Assembly (NCBI GenBank): GCA_041395725.1
Contig: JAWKZW010000001.1
Span: forward strand, 4,036,501-4,100,500
Source of the DNA: Gammaproteobacteria bacterium
GTDB taxonomy: Bacteria; Pseudomonadota; Gammaproteobacteria; Pseudomonadales; Pseudohongiellaceae
Length of the DNA: 64,000 bases
Direction: 5' to 3'
In this document: piece after piece, positions 8,716 to 17,704 of the stretch
How the letters are laid out: each line of letters starts with the position of its first letter
Numbering within the stretch: position 1 is the first letter of the stretch
Program-made: the position numbers and the translations under genes
The notes under the pieces: generated by a model
Seen by the model: the letters and a program-made list of their open reading frames with translations, nothing else
Told to the model about the DNA's origin: nothing
Databases searched by the model: none

Positions 8716-9609
8716 ATGACTAAATTAACCCCCGGCGCGCGATTTCGCCGAGCACTCGATGAAAACTCGCCGCTGCAGATAGTCGGTGCAATCAATGCCT
8801 ATAGCGCCATGCTGGCGGAAAACGCGGGCCACAAGGCCATCTACCTATCCGGTGGGGGTGTCGCCAACGCCTCATACGGGTTGCCCGACCTGGGCATTAC
8901 CAGCCTCAATGACGTTGCGGTTGATGTGGAGCGAATAACCAACGCCAGCGAGCTTCCCTTGCTGGTGGATATTGATACTGGCTGGGGCGGCGCCTTCAAT
9001 ATCGCGCGGACAATTCAGGCCATGGAAAAAGCCGGGGCGGCGGCAGTCCACATCGAGGACCAGGTTTCTCAGAAACGCTGCGGTCATCGCCCAAACAAGG
9101 CCATTGTCAGCCAGGGTGAGATGGTGGACCGGATCAAGGCTGCTGTGGATGCAAGACGTGATCAGGACTTCGTTATCATGGCCCGCACTGACGCCCTGGC
9201 CGTGGAAGGCATGGACTCCGCCATAGAGCGCGCAGTTGCTTGCGTGGCAGCAGGTGCCGACGCTATTTTCCCGGAGGCCATGCTGGAACTTGACCAATAC
9301 CGGGCATTTGCCCAGGCGGTCAGCGTGCCCGTGCTGGCCAATATCACGGAGTTTGGCGCAACACCCTTGTTCAATTGCCGGGAACTGGACGAGGTCGGTG
9401 TCGCGATGGTGCTCTATCCACTGAGCGCCTTCAGAGCTATGAGCAAGGCGGCACTGCAGGTCTACCAGAGTATCTCTGTGGACGGCGATCAGAAAGCCGT
9501 ACTCGACAAAATGCAAACCCGCGCCGAGCTTTACGAAGTGCTCGGTTACAACGTCTATGAAGAAAAACTGGATAAGTTATTTGAACGCGCTGAAGGAAAA
9601 AGCGCCTGA
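8716..9609 (+). CDS. prpB: 2-methylisocitrate lyase PrpB
   Basis: Splits 2-methylisocitrate into pyruvate and succinate, the last step of the 2-methylcitrate cycle that consumes propionyl-CoA. The 297-residue protein belongs to the isocitrate lyase/PEP mutase superfamily. It has the KRCGHR active-site motif with nucleophile C122, metal-binding acids around VDIDTGWGG (85-92), and IEDQ at 113-116. Length matches E. coli PrpB (296). It is the first gene of prpB-prpC-prpD, 31 bases ahead of prpC. Confidence 0.96.
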   Translation: MTKLTPGARFRRALDENSPLQIVGAINAYSAMLAENAGHKAIYLSGGGVANASYGLPDLGITSLNDVAVDVERITNASELPLLVDIDTGWGGAFNIARTIQAMEKAGAAAVHIEDQVSQKRCGHRPNKAIVSQGEMVDRIKAAVDARRDQDFVIMARTDALAVEGMDSAIERAVACVAAGADAIFPEAMLELDQYRAFAQAVSVPVLANITEFGATPLFNCRELDEVGVAMVLYPLSAFRAMSKAALQVYQSISVDGDQKAVLDKMQTRAELYEVLGYNVYEEKLDKLFERAEGKSA

Positions 9610-9640
9610 ACACTAACCCGATACGTGACGGATAAATCCT

Positions 9641-10765
9641 ATGGCTGACAAGAAATTGAGTGGGGCCGGCCTGCGCGGGCAGGTAGCCGGAGAAACTGCG
9701 CTTTGCACAGTAGGCAAATCCGGTACCGGCCTCACTTATAGAGGCTACGACATCAGCGTGCTGGCAGAGAAGGCCCGCTTTGAAGAGGTTGCCCACCTGC
9801 TCCTGCGCGGTCAGCTGCCGACCCGGTCCGAGCTGAATGCTTACACCGGAAAATTACAGGCCCTGCGGGAATTACCCGGAGAATTGAGAGAAGTGCTGGA
9901 ACGTATACCGGCCAGTGCTCACCCCATGGATGTGATGCGCACCGGCTGCTCCATGCTGGGTGACCTGGAAACGGAACAGGACTTCAGCCAACAGGATGAC
10001 GTGGCGGATCGCCTGCTGGCTGCCCTGCCCGCCATAATCTGTTACTGGTATCAGTTCAGTCATCATGGGAAACGCATCGAAACAGCCCTGGATGACGCCT
10101 CCATTGGCGCTCATTTTCTGCATATGTTATCCGGCGAGAAGCCCAACACCCTGTTTGAACAGGTGATGAATGTTTCGCTGATCCTCTATGCAGAACATGA
10201 ATTCAATGCATCGACATTTACTGCTCGAGTCTGTGCCTCCACGCTGTCAGACATGCATAGCTGTATCACTGCTGCTATCGGCTCACTGCGCGGGCCACTG
10301 CACGGCGGAGCAAACGAAGCGGCCATGGACATGATCGAAAAATGGCAGAGTGGGGATCAGGCTGAAGCAGAGATTTTGGGTATGCTGCAACGCAAGGAAA
10401 AGATCATGGGCTTCGGCCACGCTATCTACCGGGAATCCGATCCGCGCAACAGCATTATCAAGGAATGGTCCCGTCAACTGGCGGACCATGTCGGGGACAA
10501 GACTCTCTACCCGGTCTCGGTGCGCTGCGAAGAGGTCATGTGGCGCGAGAAGAAATTGTTCTGCAATGCGGATTTCTTCCATGCATCGGCCTATCACTTC
10601 ATGGGCATACCCACCAAGCTGTTCACGCCGATTTTTGTCATGTCCCGGGTGACCGGCTGGGCCGCCCACATCAAAGAACAACGCGCCAATAACCGCATTA
10701 TCCGACCCAGTGCTGAATACACCGGTCCGGAGACAGCTGCATGGGTGGACATCGATAACCGTTGA
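9641..10765 (+). CDS. prpC: 2-methylcitrate synthase PrpC
   Basis: Condenses propionyl-CoA with oxaloacetate to 2-methylcitrate, the entry reaction of the cycle. The 374-residue citrate-synthase fold has the HGGANEAAM helix and the GFGHAIYRESDPRN motif with its catalytic histidine, typical of the shorter (about 375 residue) methylcitrate synthase group rather than GltA. Location between prpB and prpD fixes the role. The ribosome-binding site is weak (GGA ten bases upstream), which may mean partial coupling to prpB. Confidence 0.95.
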   Translation: MADKKLSGAGLRGQVAGETALCTVGKSGTGLTYRGYDISVLAEKARFEEVAHLLLRGQLPTRSELNAYTGKLQALRELPGELREVLERIPASAHPMDVMRTGCSMLGDLETEQDFSQQDDVADRLLAALPAIICYWYQFSHHGKRIETALDDASIGAHFLHMLSGEKPNTLFEQVMNVSLILYAEHEFNASTFTARVCASTLSDMHSCITAAIGSLRGPLHGGANEAAMDMIEKWQSGDQAEAEILGMLQRKEKIMGFGHAIYRESDPRNSIIKEWSRQLADHVGDKTLYPVSVRCEEVMWREKKLFCNADFFHASAYHFMGIPTKLFTPIFVMSRVTGWAAHIKEQRANNRIIRPSAEYTGPETAAWVDIDNR

Positions 10766-10855
10766 GAACTGCGGCCCCGGAGATACCGATTGCAGGCAGC
10801 CTGCTAGGCGTCTTTAACAGCCATTAATTAACCGATTGGGTGGAAAACCTTCACT

Positions 10856-12304
10856 ATGAGTTCAAATGTAGATTTAAACCAGCGTCCCGAACCGGACCAG
10901 GAATTGGTAGATATAGCCAACTATGTCATGAATTACGAGATCGATTCCGCGGAAGCATACAACACCGCACGCAACTGCCTCATGGATACATTGGGCTGTG
11001 GATTCCTGGCTCTTCGCTTTCCTGAGTGCACTAAACTGCTCGGCCCTCTCGTGGATGGTACCGTAGTTCCCCATGGCGCCAGGGTCCCAGGTACCCAGTT
11101 CCAGCTGGACCCGGTCAAGGCTGCCTGGGACATTGGCTGTATCATTCGCTGGCTGGACTTCAACGACACCTGGCTGGCGGCCGAATGGGGGCACCCTTCC
11201 GACAACCTGGGCGGCATACTCGCTGTCGCTGACCACCTCTCCCGCAAGGCAGTAGCCAGTGGCCGTCCGCCAATGACACTACGCGACGTGTTGACCGCCA
11301 TGATCAAGGCACACGAGATTCAGGGCGTACTGGCGCTGGAAAACAGCTTCAACCGGGTTGGACTCTGTCACGTCCTGCTGGTTCGTGTCGCCACCACAGC
11401 CGTGGTCACGCATATGCTGGGCGGCACCCGGGAACAGGTGATCGATGCCCTGTCTCAGGCCTGGCTGGACGGATCCAGCCTGCGTACTTACCGGCATGCG
11501 CCGAACGCCGGCCCCAGAAAATCCTGGGCAGCGGGCGATGCCACTTCGCGCGGCGTGCGCCTGGCAGACCTGACAATGCGTGGAGAAATCGGCTACCCCA
11601 GCGTGCTGACTGCACCCAAGTGGGGTTTCTACGATGTCTCTTTCAAGGGCAATAAATTCAAGTTTCAGCGGGTTTACGGTTCCTACGTGATGGAGAATAT
11701 ACTGTTCAAAATCTCGTTCCCGGCGGAGTTCCATTCGCAAACCGCAGCCGAAGCCGCGGTCAGACTTCACCCTCAGGTCAAGGACCGGTTACACGCCATT
11801 GAACGCATCGTGATTCATACTCACGAGTCCGCCATACGCATCATCAGTAAGGTCGGTCCGCTGAACAATCCGGCAGACCGGGACCATTGTCTGCAGTACA
11901 TGACCGCCGTTCCCTTGGCGTTCGGTAATCTGGTTGCCGAACACTACGAAGATGAATTCCATCAGGCCAACCCCATCATCGACGAGCTACGGGAGAAAAT
12001 GGAAATTCATGAGGAGCCCCGGTACAGCAATGAATACCTGGAGCCGTCCAAGCGATCAATCGCAAATTCTCTGCAGATCTATTTCAAGGATGGCAGCTGC
12101 ACCGATCGCGTGGAAATCGAGTACCCTGTAGGACACCGGAGACGGCGGGCGGAAGGTATCCCGCTACTGGAGGCGAAGTTCCGGGCTAATCTGGCTACCC
12201 GCTTTCCCGCTCGCCGTTGCGAAGCAATTTTTGAATTGTGCAAAGACCAATCGAAACTGGAGGCTACCCCGGTAAACGAATTTATGGAAATGCTGGTGAT
12301 TTAA
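10856..12304 (+). CDS. prpD: 2-methylcitrate dehydratase PrpD
   Basis: Dehydrates 2-methylcitrate to 2-methyl-cis-aconitate. The 482-residue MmgE/PrpD-family protein has the conserved RWLDFNDTWLAAEWGHPSDN segment near residues 100-120. Its length matches E. coli PrpD (483). The iron-sulfur alternative, acnD with prpF, is absent here, so this operon uses the PrpD type. The step to 2-methylisocitrate would then need an aconitase encoded elsewhere. It follows prpC by 90 bases with GGTGGA as a plausible ribosome-binding site. Confidence 0.95.
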   Translation: MSSNVDLNQRPEPDQELVDIANYVMNYEIDSAEAYNTARNCLMDTLGCGFLALRFPECTKLLGPLVDGTVVPHGARVPGTQFQLDPVKAAWDIGCIIRWLDFNDTWLAAEWGHPSDNLGGILAVADHLSRKAVASGRPPMTLRDVLTAMIKAHEIQGVLALENSFNRVGLCHVLLVRVATTAVVTHMLGGTREQVIDALSQAWLDGSSLRTYRHAPNAGPRKSWAAGDATSRGVRLADLTMRGEIGYPSVLTAPKWGFYDVSFKGNKFKFQRVYGSYVMENILFKISFPAEFHSQTAAEAAVRLHPQVKDRLHAIERIVIHTHESAIRIISKVGPLNNPADRDHCLQYMTAVPLAFGNLVAEHYEDEFHQANPIIDELREKMEIHEEPRYSNEYLEPSKRSIANSLQIYFKDGSCTDRVEIEYPVGHRRRRAEGIPLLEAKFRANLATRFPARRCEAIFELCKDQSKLEATPVNEFMEMLVI

Positions 12305-12362
12305 TTGAGGGTAACAACCCCTTGCACACCCTGCCACCCTACAATTCTTCGTAAAGGCGCCG

Positions 12363-12382
12363 TGCCCGGCGGACCCCGGGCA
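12363..12382 (+). terminator. Candidate hairpin downstream of prpD
   Basis: A perfect 7-bp stem (TGCCCGG / CCGGGCA) with a 6-base loop lies about 60 bases after the prpD stop. There is no T-run after it, so it may be a transcript-end stabiliser rather than a true intrinsic terminator. Confidence 0.35.
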
Positions 12383-12434
12383 TAGCCTTCCCCTGATACA
12401 AACTCAGTTTAAGATCACTACTCTATTTCAGAGT

Positions 12435-12462
12435 ATTGAATTTCTCAGGCGCAACCCCATCT
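12435..12462 (+). promoter_or_regulatory. Sigma-32 (heat-shock) promoter for the small heat-shock gene
   Basis: ATTGAAT at 12435-12441 and CCCCATCT at 12455-12462 are separated by 13 bases. The sigma-32 consensus is CTTGAAA, 11-16 bases, CCCCATnT, so the -10 is perfect and the -35 matches at five of seven positions. Transcription would start near 12470, leaving a leader of about 300 bases before the hsp20 start. Confidence 0.75.
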
Positions 12463-12512
12463 TAGTGTGTCAGGAGCGCTCGTATCGAGGCTCTACCGGC
12501 GATGCCGGTCTG

Positions 12513-12747
12513 ACAGGCTGCTGAAGAACCACTGCGCCTAGGAATACTGCGTTAAAAACTGGCTAGAGATGCACATTTACACCCGGTAAACTGCACTTTC
12601 TCCCCCTGTTTTGCCTCGCCTTTCCTGTGCTTACAGCGTTTTTCAATAGCCTACTACTTCTAACTGAAGCTTATTGCTTAAGGAACCTTTGCTTACTTTC
12701 CGCTATTCAATATTCTGAAGAGGCTGCAGTAACTGAACAGAGGTTCC
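12513..12747. repeat. Palindromic intergenic repeat, copy B, within the hsp20 leader
   Basis: AGGCTGCTGAAGAAC (12515-12529) pairs imperfectly with GTTTTTCAATAGCCT (12638-12652), giving an outer inverted repeat about 138 bases across. An inner imperfect hairpin is centred on CATTTACACC (12574-12583). It is followed by GCTTAAGGAACC, as in the copy at 424-657. GGAACCTTTG (12682-12691) can pair with CAGAGGTTCC (12738-12747), ending a few bases before the ribosome-binding site. Confidence 0.65.
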
Positions 12748-12771
12748 AGATTAAAGGATAAGGAAGCGACT

Positions 12772-13236
12772 ATGAGAACACTCGATTTTGCACCTCTGTA
12801 CCGATCCAGCATCGGGTTTGACAATCTTACATCACTGCTGGACACCGTGACTCAATGGGACAAGAGCCAGCCCAGCTACCCGCCCTACAACATTGAGCTT
12901 GTGGAGGAAGATCACTACCGCATCACTATGGCGGTAGCCGGTTTTGAACAACGTGAGCTGGATATTGAAGTCGAGAATCAAACACTGACTGTCCGCGGAA
13001 GAAAGGAGACTGACGAAGACTCCCGCACCTTCCTGTACAAGGGCATCGCCGGGCGCGGGTTCGATAGGCGCTTCCGGCTCGCTGACCACGTCAAAGTTTC
13101 AGCGGCGAAGCTTGAAAACGGCCTGCTGCATATAGAACTGCAACGTGAATTGCCCGAAGCCATGAGGCCGCGCTCTATCCAGATACAGTCCGGTGATCAA
13201 CGACTGATCGATGTGGAGCGGGACAAGGCTGCCTGA
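12772..13236 (+). CDS. ibpA: Small heat-shock protein, IbpA/Hsp20 family
   Basis: Cytoplasmic holdase chaperone that binds unfolding proteins and hands them to DnaK/ClpB. The 154-residue protein starts LDFAPLYRSSIGFDNL, the IbpA-type N-terminus. It continues with the alpha-crystallin domain (about 37-130), containing the VAGF and AxLENGLLxI hallmarks. A basic C-terminal tail follows, but the classic IxI motif appears only as SIQIQ. TAAGGA lies seven bases before the start. Expression is probably heat-induced from the sigma-32 promoter at 12435-12462, and the leader hairpin could add control at translation. Confidence 0.93.
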   Translation: MRTLDFAPLYRSSIGFDNLTSLLDTVTQWDKSQPSYPPYNIELVEEDHYRITMAVAGFEQRELDIEVENQTLTVRGRKETDEDSRTFLYKGIAGRGFDRRFRLADHVKVSAAKLENGLLHIELQRELPEAMRPRSIQIQSGDQRLIDVERDKAA

Positions 13237-13658
13237 GCGGTTGCTGGCTGGACAGGATTCTCGCTGAAAGGAAGCACTGAGTCTGCCGGTCTGCTGCGAT
13301 AGACCGGCAGACTCAGAGGCTGGCGACTCACAGCTGAACGTTCGAAAGTGACAATTTGTCGATAAGCAGTCTCCAATGCCCGGTTTTTTGCAATCTCCGG
13401 TAAACTTTTTTTAAGATCATACGTATAGGTACAGCAAGAGTGCAGCGAACTCAGTCCGCTGCATCCCTTGGAAGGTAACGCGGCCTGTTCGGGCCGGCAG
13501 GTAACGTACAGATTCTTGGTAACAACAGGTAATTGAAGTGAACATATTTGCACGTACGTTTCACCGTCTATCGATGACATACTGTCACTACATCGCCATG
13601 CGGATGCATTTCAGAGCGGTAGTGTTAACTTCTCTGACAGACAGGAGTCTGCTAACGG
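13237..13658. other. Convergent intergenic region between hsp20 and the dehydrogenase gene
   Basis: Apart from the 16-bp hairpin at 13277-13316 I see no feature. A minus-strand open frame (13197-13580) runs through the hairpin and into the hsp20 gene and has no recognisable product, so it is left out. Confidence 0.5.
13277..13316. terminator. Perfect 16-bp hairpin between convergent genes
   Basis: CTGAGTCTGCCGGTCT at 13277-13292 is exactly complementary to 13301-13316, with an 8-base loop. It lies 41 bases after the hsp20 stop. Neither strand has a following T-run, so if it ends transcription it does so without a canonical U-tract. Confidence 0.5.
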
Positions 13659-14639
13659 CTATGCCATGTTCAAAACAACCTTGATGGTTGAATGTTTCTG
13701 AGCAAGGGCCATTGCTGCCAGCCCCTCTTCAATATTGAAATACCCATCGACCAGGTTCGCGAGATCCTGGTCTTTTTTTTGTTCGGCGGAAATAAATCGT
13801 ATGGCCCGTTCGAAATCTCCGCAGCGGGAGCCGATCAGAGAAATTTCGTTAACGACCAGGGTCTCTGTCGAGATCGACAGGGGTGCTTTAACGGTGCTTT
13901 TCAGAACCACTTGACCGGCAGGTCGAATCAGCTGCAGTGCCGTAGCCAGGCCCGAAGTCGAGCCACTGCACTCTATCACCAGGTCAAACTGTTGGTCAGG
14001 AAGTTCCTCATCATACAGGTGGGTTGTAATGCCGGGAGGGAATCGCAACAGTTTGTCCGCGTACTTTCCAATAACCGTCAAGCGGTCGACTTCCTGGAGT
14101 AACACTCTGGCCGCCATTTGGGCGATGCGGCCGTCCCCCACAATGGCGAGCCGGGCTTCCGGGGTAACCTCTACCTTGTTCAGAACATCGAATACTGCCG
14201 CCAGCGGCTCAGCAAAAACCGCCAGATCCAAGGGCAGGTCATCAGGGATCTTGTGCAGGTTCGAGAGCGGCAAGGCGAGATATTCGGCAAAGGCTCCGTA
14301 GTGATTGCGGATTCCCAGGACGTCGCGGCGGCGACAGTGCTTGGCCAGACCTCTCCGACAAAGATCACAGGCGTGACAGGCGATATTGATCTCACCGACA
14401 ACCCGCCTGCCTACCCAGTCCGATGACTGGAGGGGGCCCTCGTCCACCTCTTCAACGACACCGACAAATTCATGGCCCGGAATACCTTGAAAATCGTACA
14501 TTCCACCGACGAGTTGGAGATCCGTGCTGCAAATACCCGCTCGCTCTACGCGGATCAGCGCAAAACCTGGGCTCAGCCCGGGTATCCGCAGATCCGTGCG
14601 ATACTCAATTCCCCTGTCAGTCAGCCATAGACCGCGCAT
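13659..14639 (-). CDS. Zinc-type medium-chain dehydrogenase/reductase (alcohol dehydrogenase-like)
   Basis: Probable NAD(P)-dependent oxidoreductase of the MDR superfamily; substrate unknown. With ATG 14639 the protein has 326 residues: catalytic-zinc candidates C37 and H56-E57 (GHEFVG), structural-zinc cysteines C88, C91, C94 and C102, and a Rossmann fold whose glycine motif is IVGDGRIAQMA. The nucleotide motif is less regular than GxGxxG. ATG 14639 leaves 64 bases to the upstream DUF1015 gene; a longer frame to 14750 would overlap that gene and adds no family sequence. The ribosome-binding site is weak. Co-orientation with DUF1015 suggests joint transcription. Confidence 0.82.
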   Translation of the reverse strand: MRGLWLTDRGIEYRTDLRIPGLSPGFALIRVERAGICSTDLQLVGGMYDFQGIPGHEFVGVVEEVDEGPLQSSDWVGRRVVGEINIACHACDLCRRGLAKHCRRRDVLGIRNHYGAFAEYLALPLSNLHKIPDDLPLDLAVFAEPLAAVFDVLNKVEVTPEARLAIVGDGRIAQMAARVLLQEVDRLTVIGKYADKLLRFPPGITTHLYDEELPDQQFDLVIECSGSTSGLATALQLIRPAGQVVLKSTVKAPLSISTETLVVNEISLIGSRCGDFERAIRFISAEQKKDQDLANLVDGYFNIEEGLAAMALAQKHSTIKVVLNMA

Positions 14640-14703
14640 CAATAAAACTCTACTCTGCCAGGGAACCTCTACTGAAGTATCCGGGAAATCTTTGTACAGG
14701 CTG

Positions 14704-15954
14704 TTAATCCAGTACGTGGATAACCAATCCGCTCTTGAGTTTAGGCTCAAACCAGGTGGACTTGGGCGGCATCACCTCACCCGCGTCCGCAATCGCCATG
14801 AGACTTTCTATAGAGGTCGGATACAAGGCAAAAGCAATTTCCCACATGCCTGAGTCAACCCGCGTCTGCAACTCAGCCAGCCCCCGTATACCGCCGACAA
14901 AATCAATTCGACTATCTCGACGTTGATCAAGTATACCGAGCAGGGGTTCAAGTATCTGTTCCTGCAGTAGACTGACATCCAGACTTTTCACCGGATCATC
15001 AGGCTGCAGGATGGCTTCACGGGCCGTCAGCAGATACCACTGCCCGGCCACGTACATGCCGAAGGTACCTGCCTTACCGGGTTTTGCTTCCGTACTATCA
15101 GCCACCTGGGTGATTTCGAAGCCTTGCGCCAGTCCGGCCAGAAACTCCTCACAAGTCCGCCCATTAAGATCCTTCACCACACGGTTATAGTCCAGGATCT
15201 GCATCTGATCGTGTGGGAATACCACCGTCAGGAACCAGTTATAGGATTCATCCCCGGTATGCTCGGGGTTACTTCTCTGGCGCAGGTGGCAAACTCTCGA
15301 AGCAGCGGCTGATCGGTGGTGTCCATCCGCCACGTACAGGCAATCAACACTATCAAATGCCGTTTCCAGATCCGCCGCGAGCTCCAGATCTTCGATAACC
15401 CAGAAGGTATGACGAGTCCCGTCATCGGCTGTGAAATCGTATTCAGCCGCAGTATCAGTGACCTTGATCACGAGTTCATCGATCCTGGGATCGGCCTTAT
15501 AAGTCAGGAAAACAGGTCCTACCTGGGCATCTAAAGCAACCATGTGATTAACCCGGTCATCTTCTTTCTCCGGGCGGGTGAACTCGTGCTTTTTAATCAA
15601 TCCCTGCTCGTATGCGGCGATAGAAGCGACAGCCACTACCCCAACCTGCTTGTGATCACCCATGATCTGCTGATACACATACAGCTTTTCCTCACCCTCC
15701 CTGCTCAGAGTACCCTCTTCGACGAAACGCGCCAGGTTTCTGGCACCCTGCTGATAGACCGCATCGTCATGTGGATCGACAGAGTCAGGCAGATCGATTT
15801 CAGGTTTATTAATATGGAAAAAACTGTAAGGATTGTCCCTGGCCAGGGCCGCAGCCTCTTCCCTGCTGACCACGTCATAAGGATGGGAGGCTACCCGGGC
15901 AGCCAGGTCCTTTCTGGGTCTTAAACCGGCAAAAGGTTTCAACAATTTCATCAT
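14704..15954 (-). CDS. DUF1015 family protein
   Basis: A full-length DUF1015 protein of 416 residues and uncharacterised biochemical role. Visible hallmarks are KPFAGLRP at the N-terminus, SHPYDVVSREEA, the DRVNHM segment and the conserved YVADGHHRSAAASR motif near residue 210, which looks like a nucleotide or metal site. No signal peptide or membrane segment is visible, so it is probably cytoplasmic. ATG 15954 gives the usual start; ATG 15984 would add ten residues and has AGTGAG upstream, so it cannot be excluded. It is followed on the same strand by the dehydrogenase gene. Confidence 0.85.
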   Translation of the reverse strand: MMKLLKPFAGLRPRKDLAARVASHPYDVVSREEAAALARDNPYSFFHINKPEIDLPDSVDPHDDAVYQQGARNLARFVEEGTLSREGEEKLYVYQQIMGDHKQVGVVAVASIAAYEQGLIKKHEFTRPEKEDDRVNHMVALDAQVGPVFLTYKADPRIDELVIKVTDTAAEYDFTADDGTRHTFWVIEDLELAADLETAFDSVDCLYVADGHHRSAAASRVCHLRQRSNPEHTGDESYNWFLTVVFPHDQMQILDYNRVVKDLNGRTCEEFLAGLAQGFEITQVADSTEAKPGKAGTFGMYVAGQWYLLTAREAILQPDDPVKSLDVSLLQEQILEPLLGILDQRRDSRIDFVGGIRGLAELQTRVDSGMWEIAFALYPTSIESLMAIADAGEVMPPKSTWFEPKLKSGLVIHVLD

Positions 15955-16038
15955 GGGCTCTCGAATTGTGAGTGAAAGCGCCATTGTCTCACTTTACAAA
16001 TTCGCTGCGTAGTGCGAAGTAACAATAAGTCAGGAAGA

Positions 16039-16584
16039 TTATCCTGCTTTGCGGGATAGGTACGGCATCAGGGCCGCCTGAATCGCACGGGGAGCAAAAC
16101 CGCGCCGCTGCAAAAAACGAACCAGCCTTAAATGACCACGACTGCCAAACTCCATACTTTCAACCTGGTCCAGACGCTTTTCTATCAGACGATTCAAAAT
16201 AAACAGCCAGTCCTCATCATCGGCTTGAAGAAAACTGTCAATCAGCACCTCTGCAACAAATCGGCGCCTCAGTTCTTCCCGGATCACCTGGTAACCATAG
16301 CCACGGGACTTTCTACTTCTGATAAAGGATTCCACGAACCTTTTATCGCTTTGCAGATTCTCGTCCCGTAGACGTTCCAGTTCGTGGCGAATTTCATCGG
16401 GACCTCGCTCCGGAAACTTGCTTTGCAGTTTTTGCTTGAGTTCAAAGAACGAGTGTTCCCGGCGGGCCAGGCAATCCATTGCGGCCCGCCGGAGACTACG
16501 GGGACTTTTAGCACGAGAATCATCAGTGAGCCCGGCTGACGGTGCCATAGCTTCCTGCATGAAATTCGTTTCCGACTCGGTCAT
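16039..16584 (-). CDS. recX: Regulatory protein RecX
   Basis: Modulates RecA by capping or destabilising its filaments. The 181-residue protein has the three-helix repeats of the family: LARREHSFFELKQKL, then the FVESFIRSRKSRGYGYQVIREELRRR segment, then a C-terminal repeat ending in RGFAPRAIQAAL. It lies 28 bases downstream of recA, the standard arrangement, and is probably transcribed with it as part of the SOS response. The N-terminal 25 residues are poorly conserved, so the true start may be further inside. Confidence 0.92.
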   Translation of the reverse strand: MTESETNFMQEAMAPSAGLTDDSRAKSPRSLRRAAMDCLARREHSFFELKQKLQSKFPERGPDEIRHELERLRDENLQSDKRFVESFIRSRKSRGYGYQVIREELRRRFVAEVLIDSFLQADDEDWLFILNRLIEKRLDQVESMEFGSRGHLRLVRFLQRRGFAPRAIQAALMPYLSRKAG

Positions 16585-16612
16585 TTTCCGAAAGCTCGCA
16601 TCGCTTCACTCA

Positions 16613-17704
16613 TCAGCCAGTCTTGCTGGTGTCAATAGACGCCACGACTTCGCCGTCATTGGCCGGGTTTTTATCCAGCTCCAGCACATTATCGTCCTTC
16701 TTGCTGCCGTTGGTGAGCAATTCGGCACGAATCTTCCGCTGTAGCTCATCAGCCAGCTCGGGGTTTTCTTCCAGATACTGGCCGACGTTCTTCTTGCCCT
16801 GGCCAATTTTCTCACCGTTATAGGAGTACCAGGCCCCCGATTTATCCAGCAGACCGATTTTTACACCGAGGTCGATCACTTCGCCAAGTCGGTAGATACC
16901 GGTGCCATACATGATCTGGAACTCCGTTTGCCTGAACGGCGGTGCAACCTTGTTCTTGACAACCTTGACCCGGGTTTCGTTACCAACCACTTCGTCGCCA
17001 TCCTTGATAGAACCGATACGACGGATATCCAGCCGGACAGAGGAGTAAAACTTGAGAGCGTTACCGCCAGTGGTGGTTTCGGGCGATCCGAACATGACAC
17101 CAATCTTCATACGGATCTGATTGATGAAGATAACCAGCGTATTGGAATTCTTGATGTTGGCCGTCATTTTACGCAGCGCCTGGGACATCAGCCTGGCCTG
17201 CAAACCCATGTGGCTGTCACCCATATCGCCTTCAATTTCCGCCTTGGGAGTCAGGGCCGCGACAGAATCTATCACCACCACGTCGAGCGCCCCGGAACGG
17301 ACGATCATGTCACAGATCTCAAGCGCCTGCTCACCGGTATCGGGCTGGCTGACCAGCAGGTTTTCAACATCGACACCCAGTGCCTCTGCGTAAATCGGGT
17401 CCAGAGCATGCTCCGCGTCGATGAAGGCGCAGTTGCCTCCCGCTTTCTGTGCTTCGGCGATAACCTGCAGAGTCAACGTGGTTTTACCTGAAGACTCCGG
17501 GCCGTAAATCTCCACAATCCGGCCGCGGGGCAACCCGCCGATACCCAGTGCCACATCAAGGCCCAGGGATCCAGTAGAAATGGAGGGGATCGCGGTTCTG
17601 GCGGAATCGCCCAGACGCATCATGGAACCCTTGCCAAACTGCCGTTCAATCTGGGTTAGCGCAGCGGCCAGTGCTTTTTCTTTGTTGCTGTTGTCTTCAA
17701 TCAT
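16613..17704 (-). CDS. recA: Recombinase RecA
   Basis: Forms ATP-dependent filaments on single-stranded DNA, drives strand exchange and stimulates LexA self-cleavage. The 363-residue protein has Walker A GPESSGKT at 68-75, Walker B VVIDSVAALTPKAEIEGD, the L1 and L2 DNA-binding loops (GDSHMGLQARLMSQALRK; FGSPETTTGGNALKF) and an acidic-mixed C-terminal tail. Two LexA-type boxes lie about 240-295 bases upstream. Neighbours are recX downstream and pncC upstream, as in Pseudomonas. Confidence 0.98.
   Translation of the reverse strand: MIEDNSNKEKALAAALTQIERQFGKGSMMRLGDSARTAIPSISTGSLGLDVALGIGGLPRGRIVEIYGPESSGKTTLTLQVIAEAQKAGGNCAFIDAEHALDPIYAEALGVDVENLLVSQPDTGEQALEICDMIVRSGALDVVVIDSVAALTPKAEIEGDMGDSHMGLQARLMSQALRKMTANIKNSNTLVIFINQIRMKIGVMFGSPETTTGGNALKFYSSVRLDIRRIGSIKDGDEVVGNETRVKVVKNKVAPPFRQTEFQIMYGTGIYRLGEVIDLGVKIGLLDKSGAWYSYNGEKIGQGKKNVGQYLEENPELADELQRKIRAELLTNGSKKDDNVLELDKNPANDGEVVASIDTSKTG

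Noticed and set aside
13197..13580. 127-codon minus-strand open frame after the small heat-shock gene
   Set aside because: Overlaps the hsp20 3' end and the perfect hairpin; composition looks non-coding.
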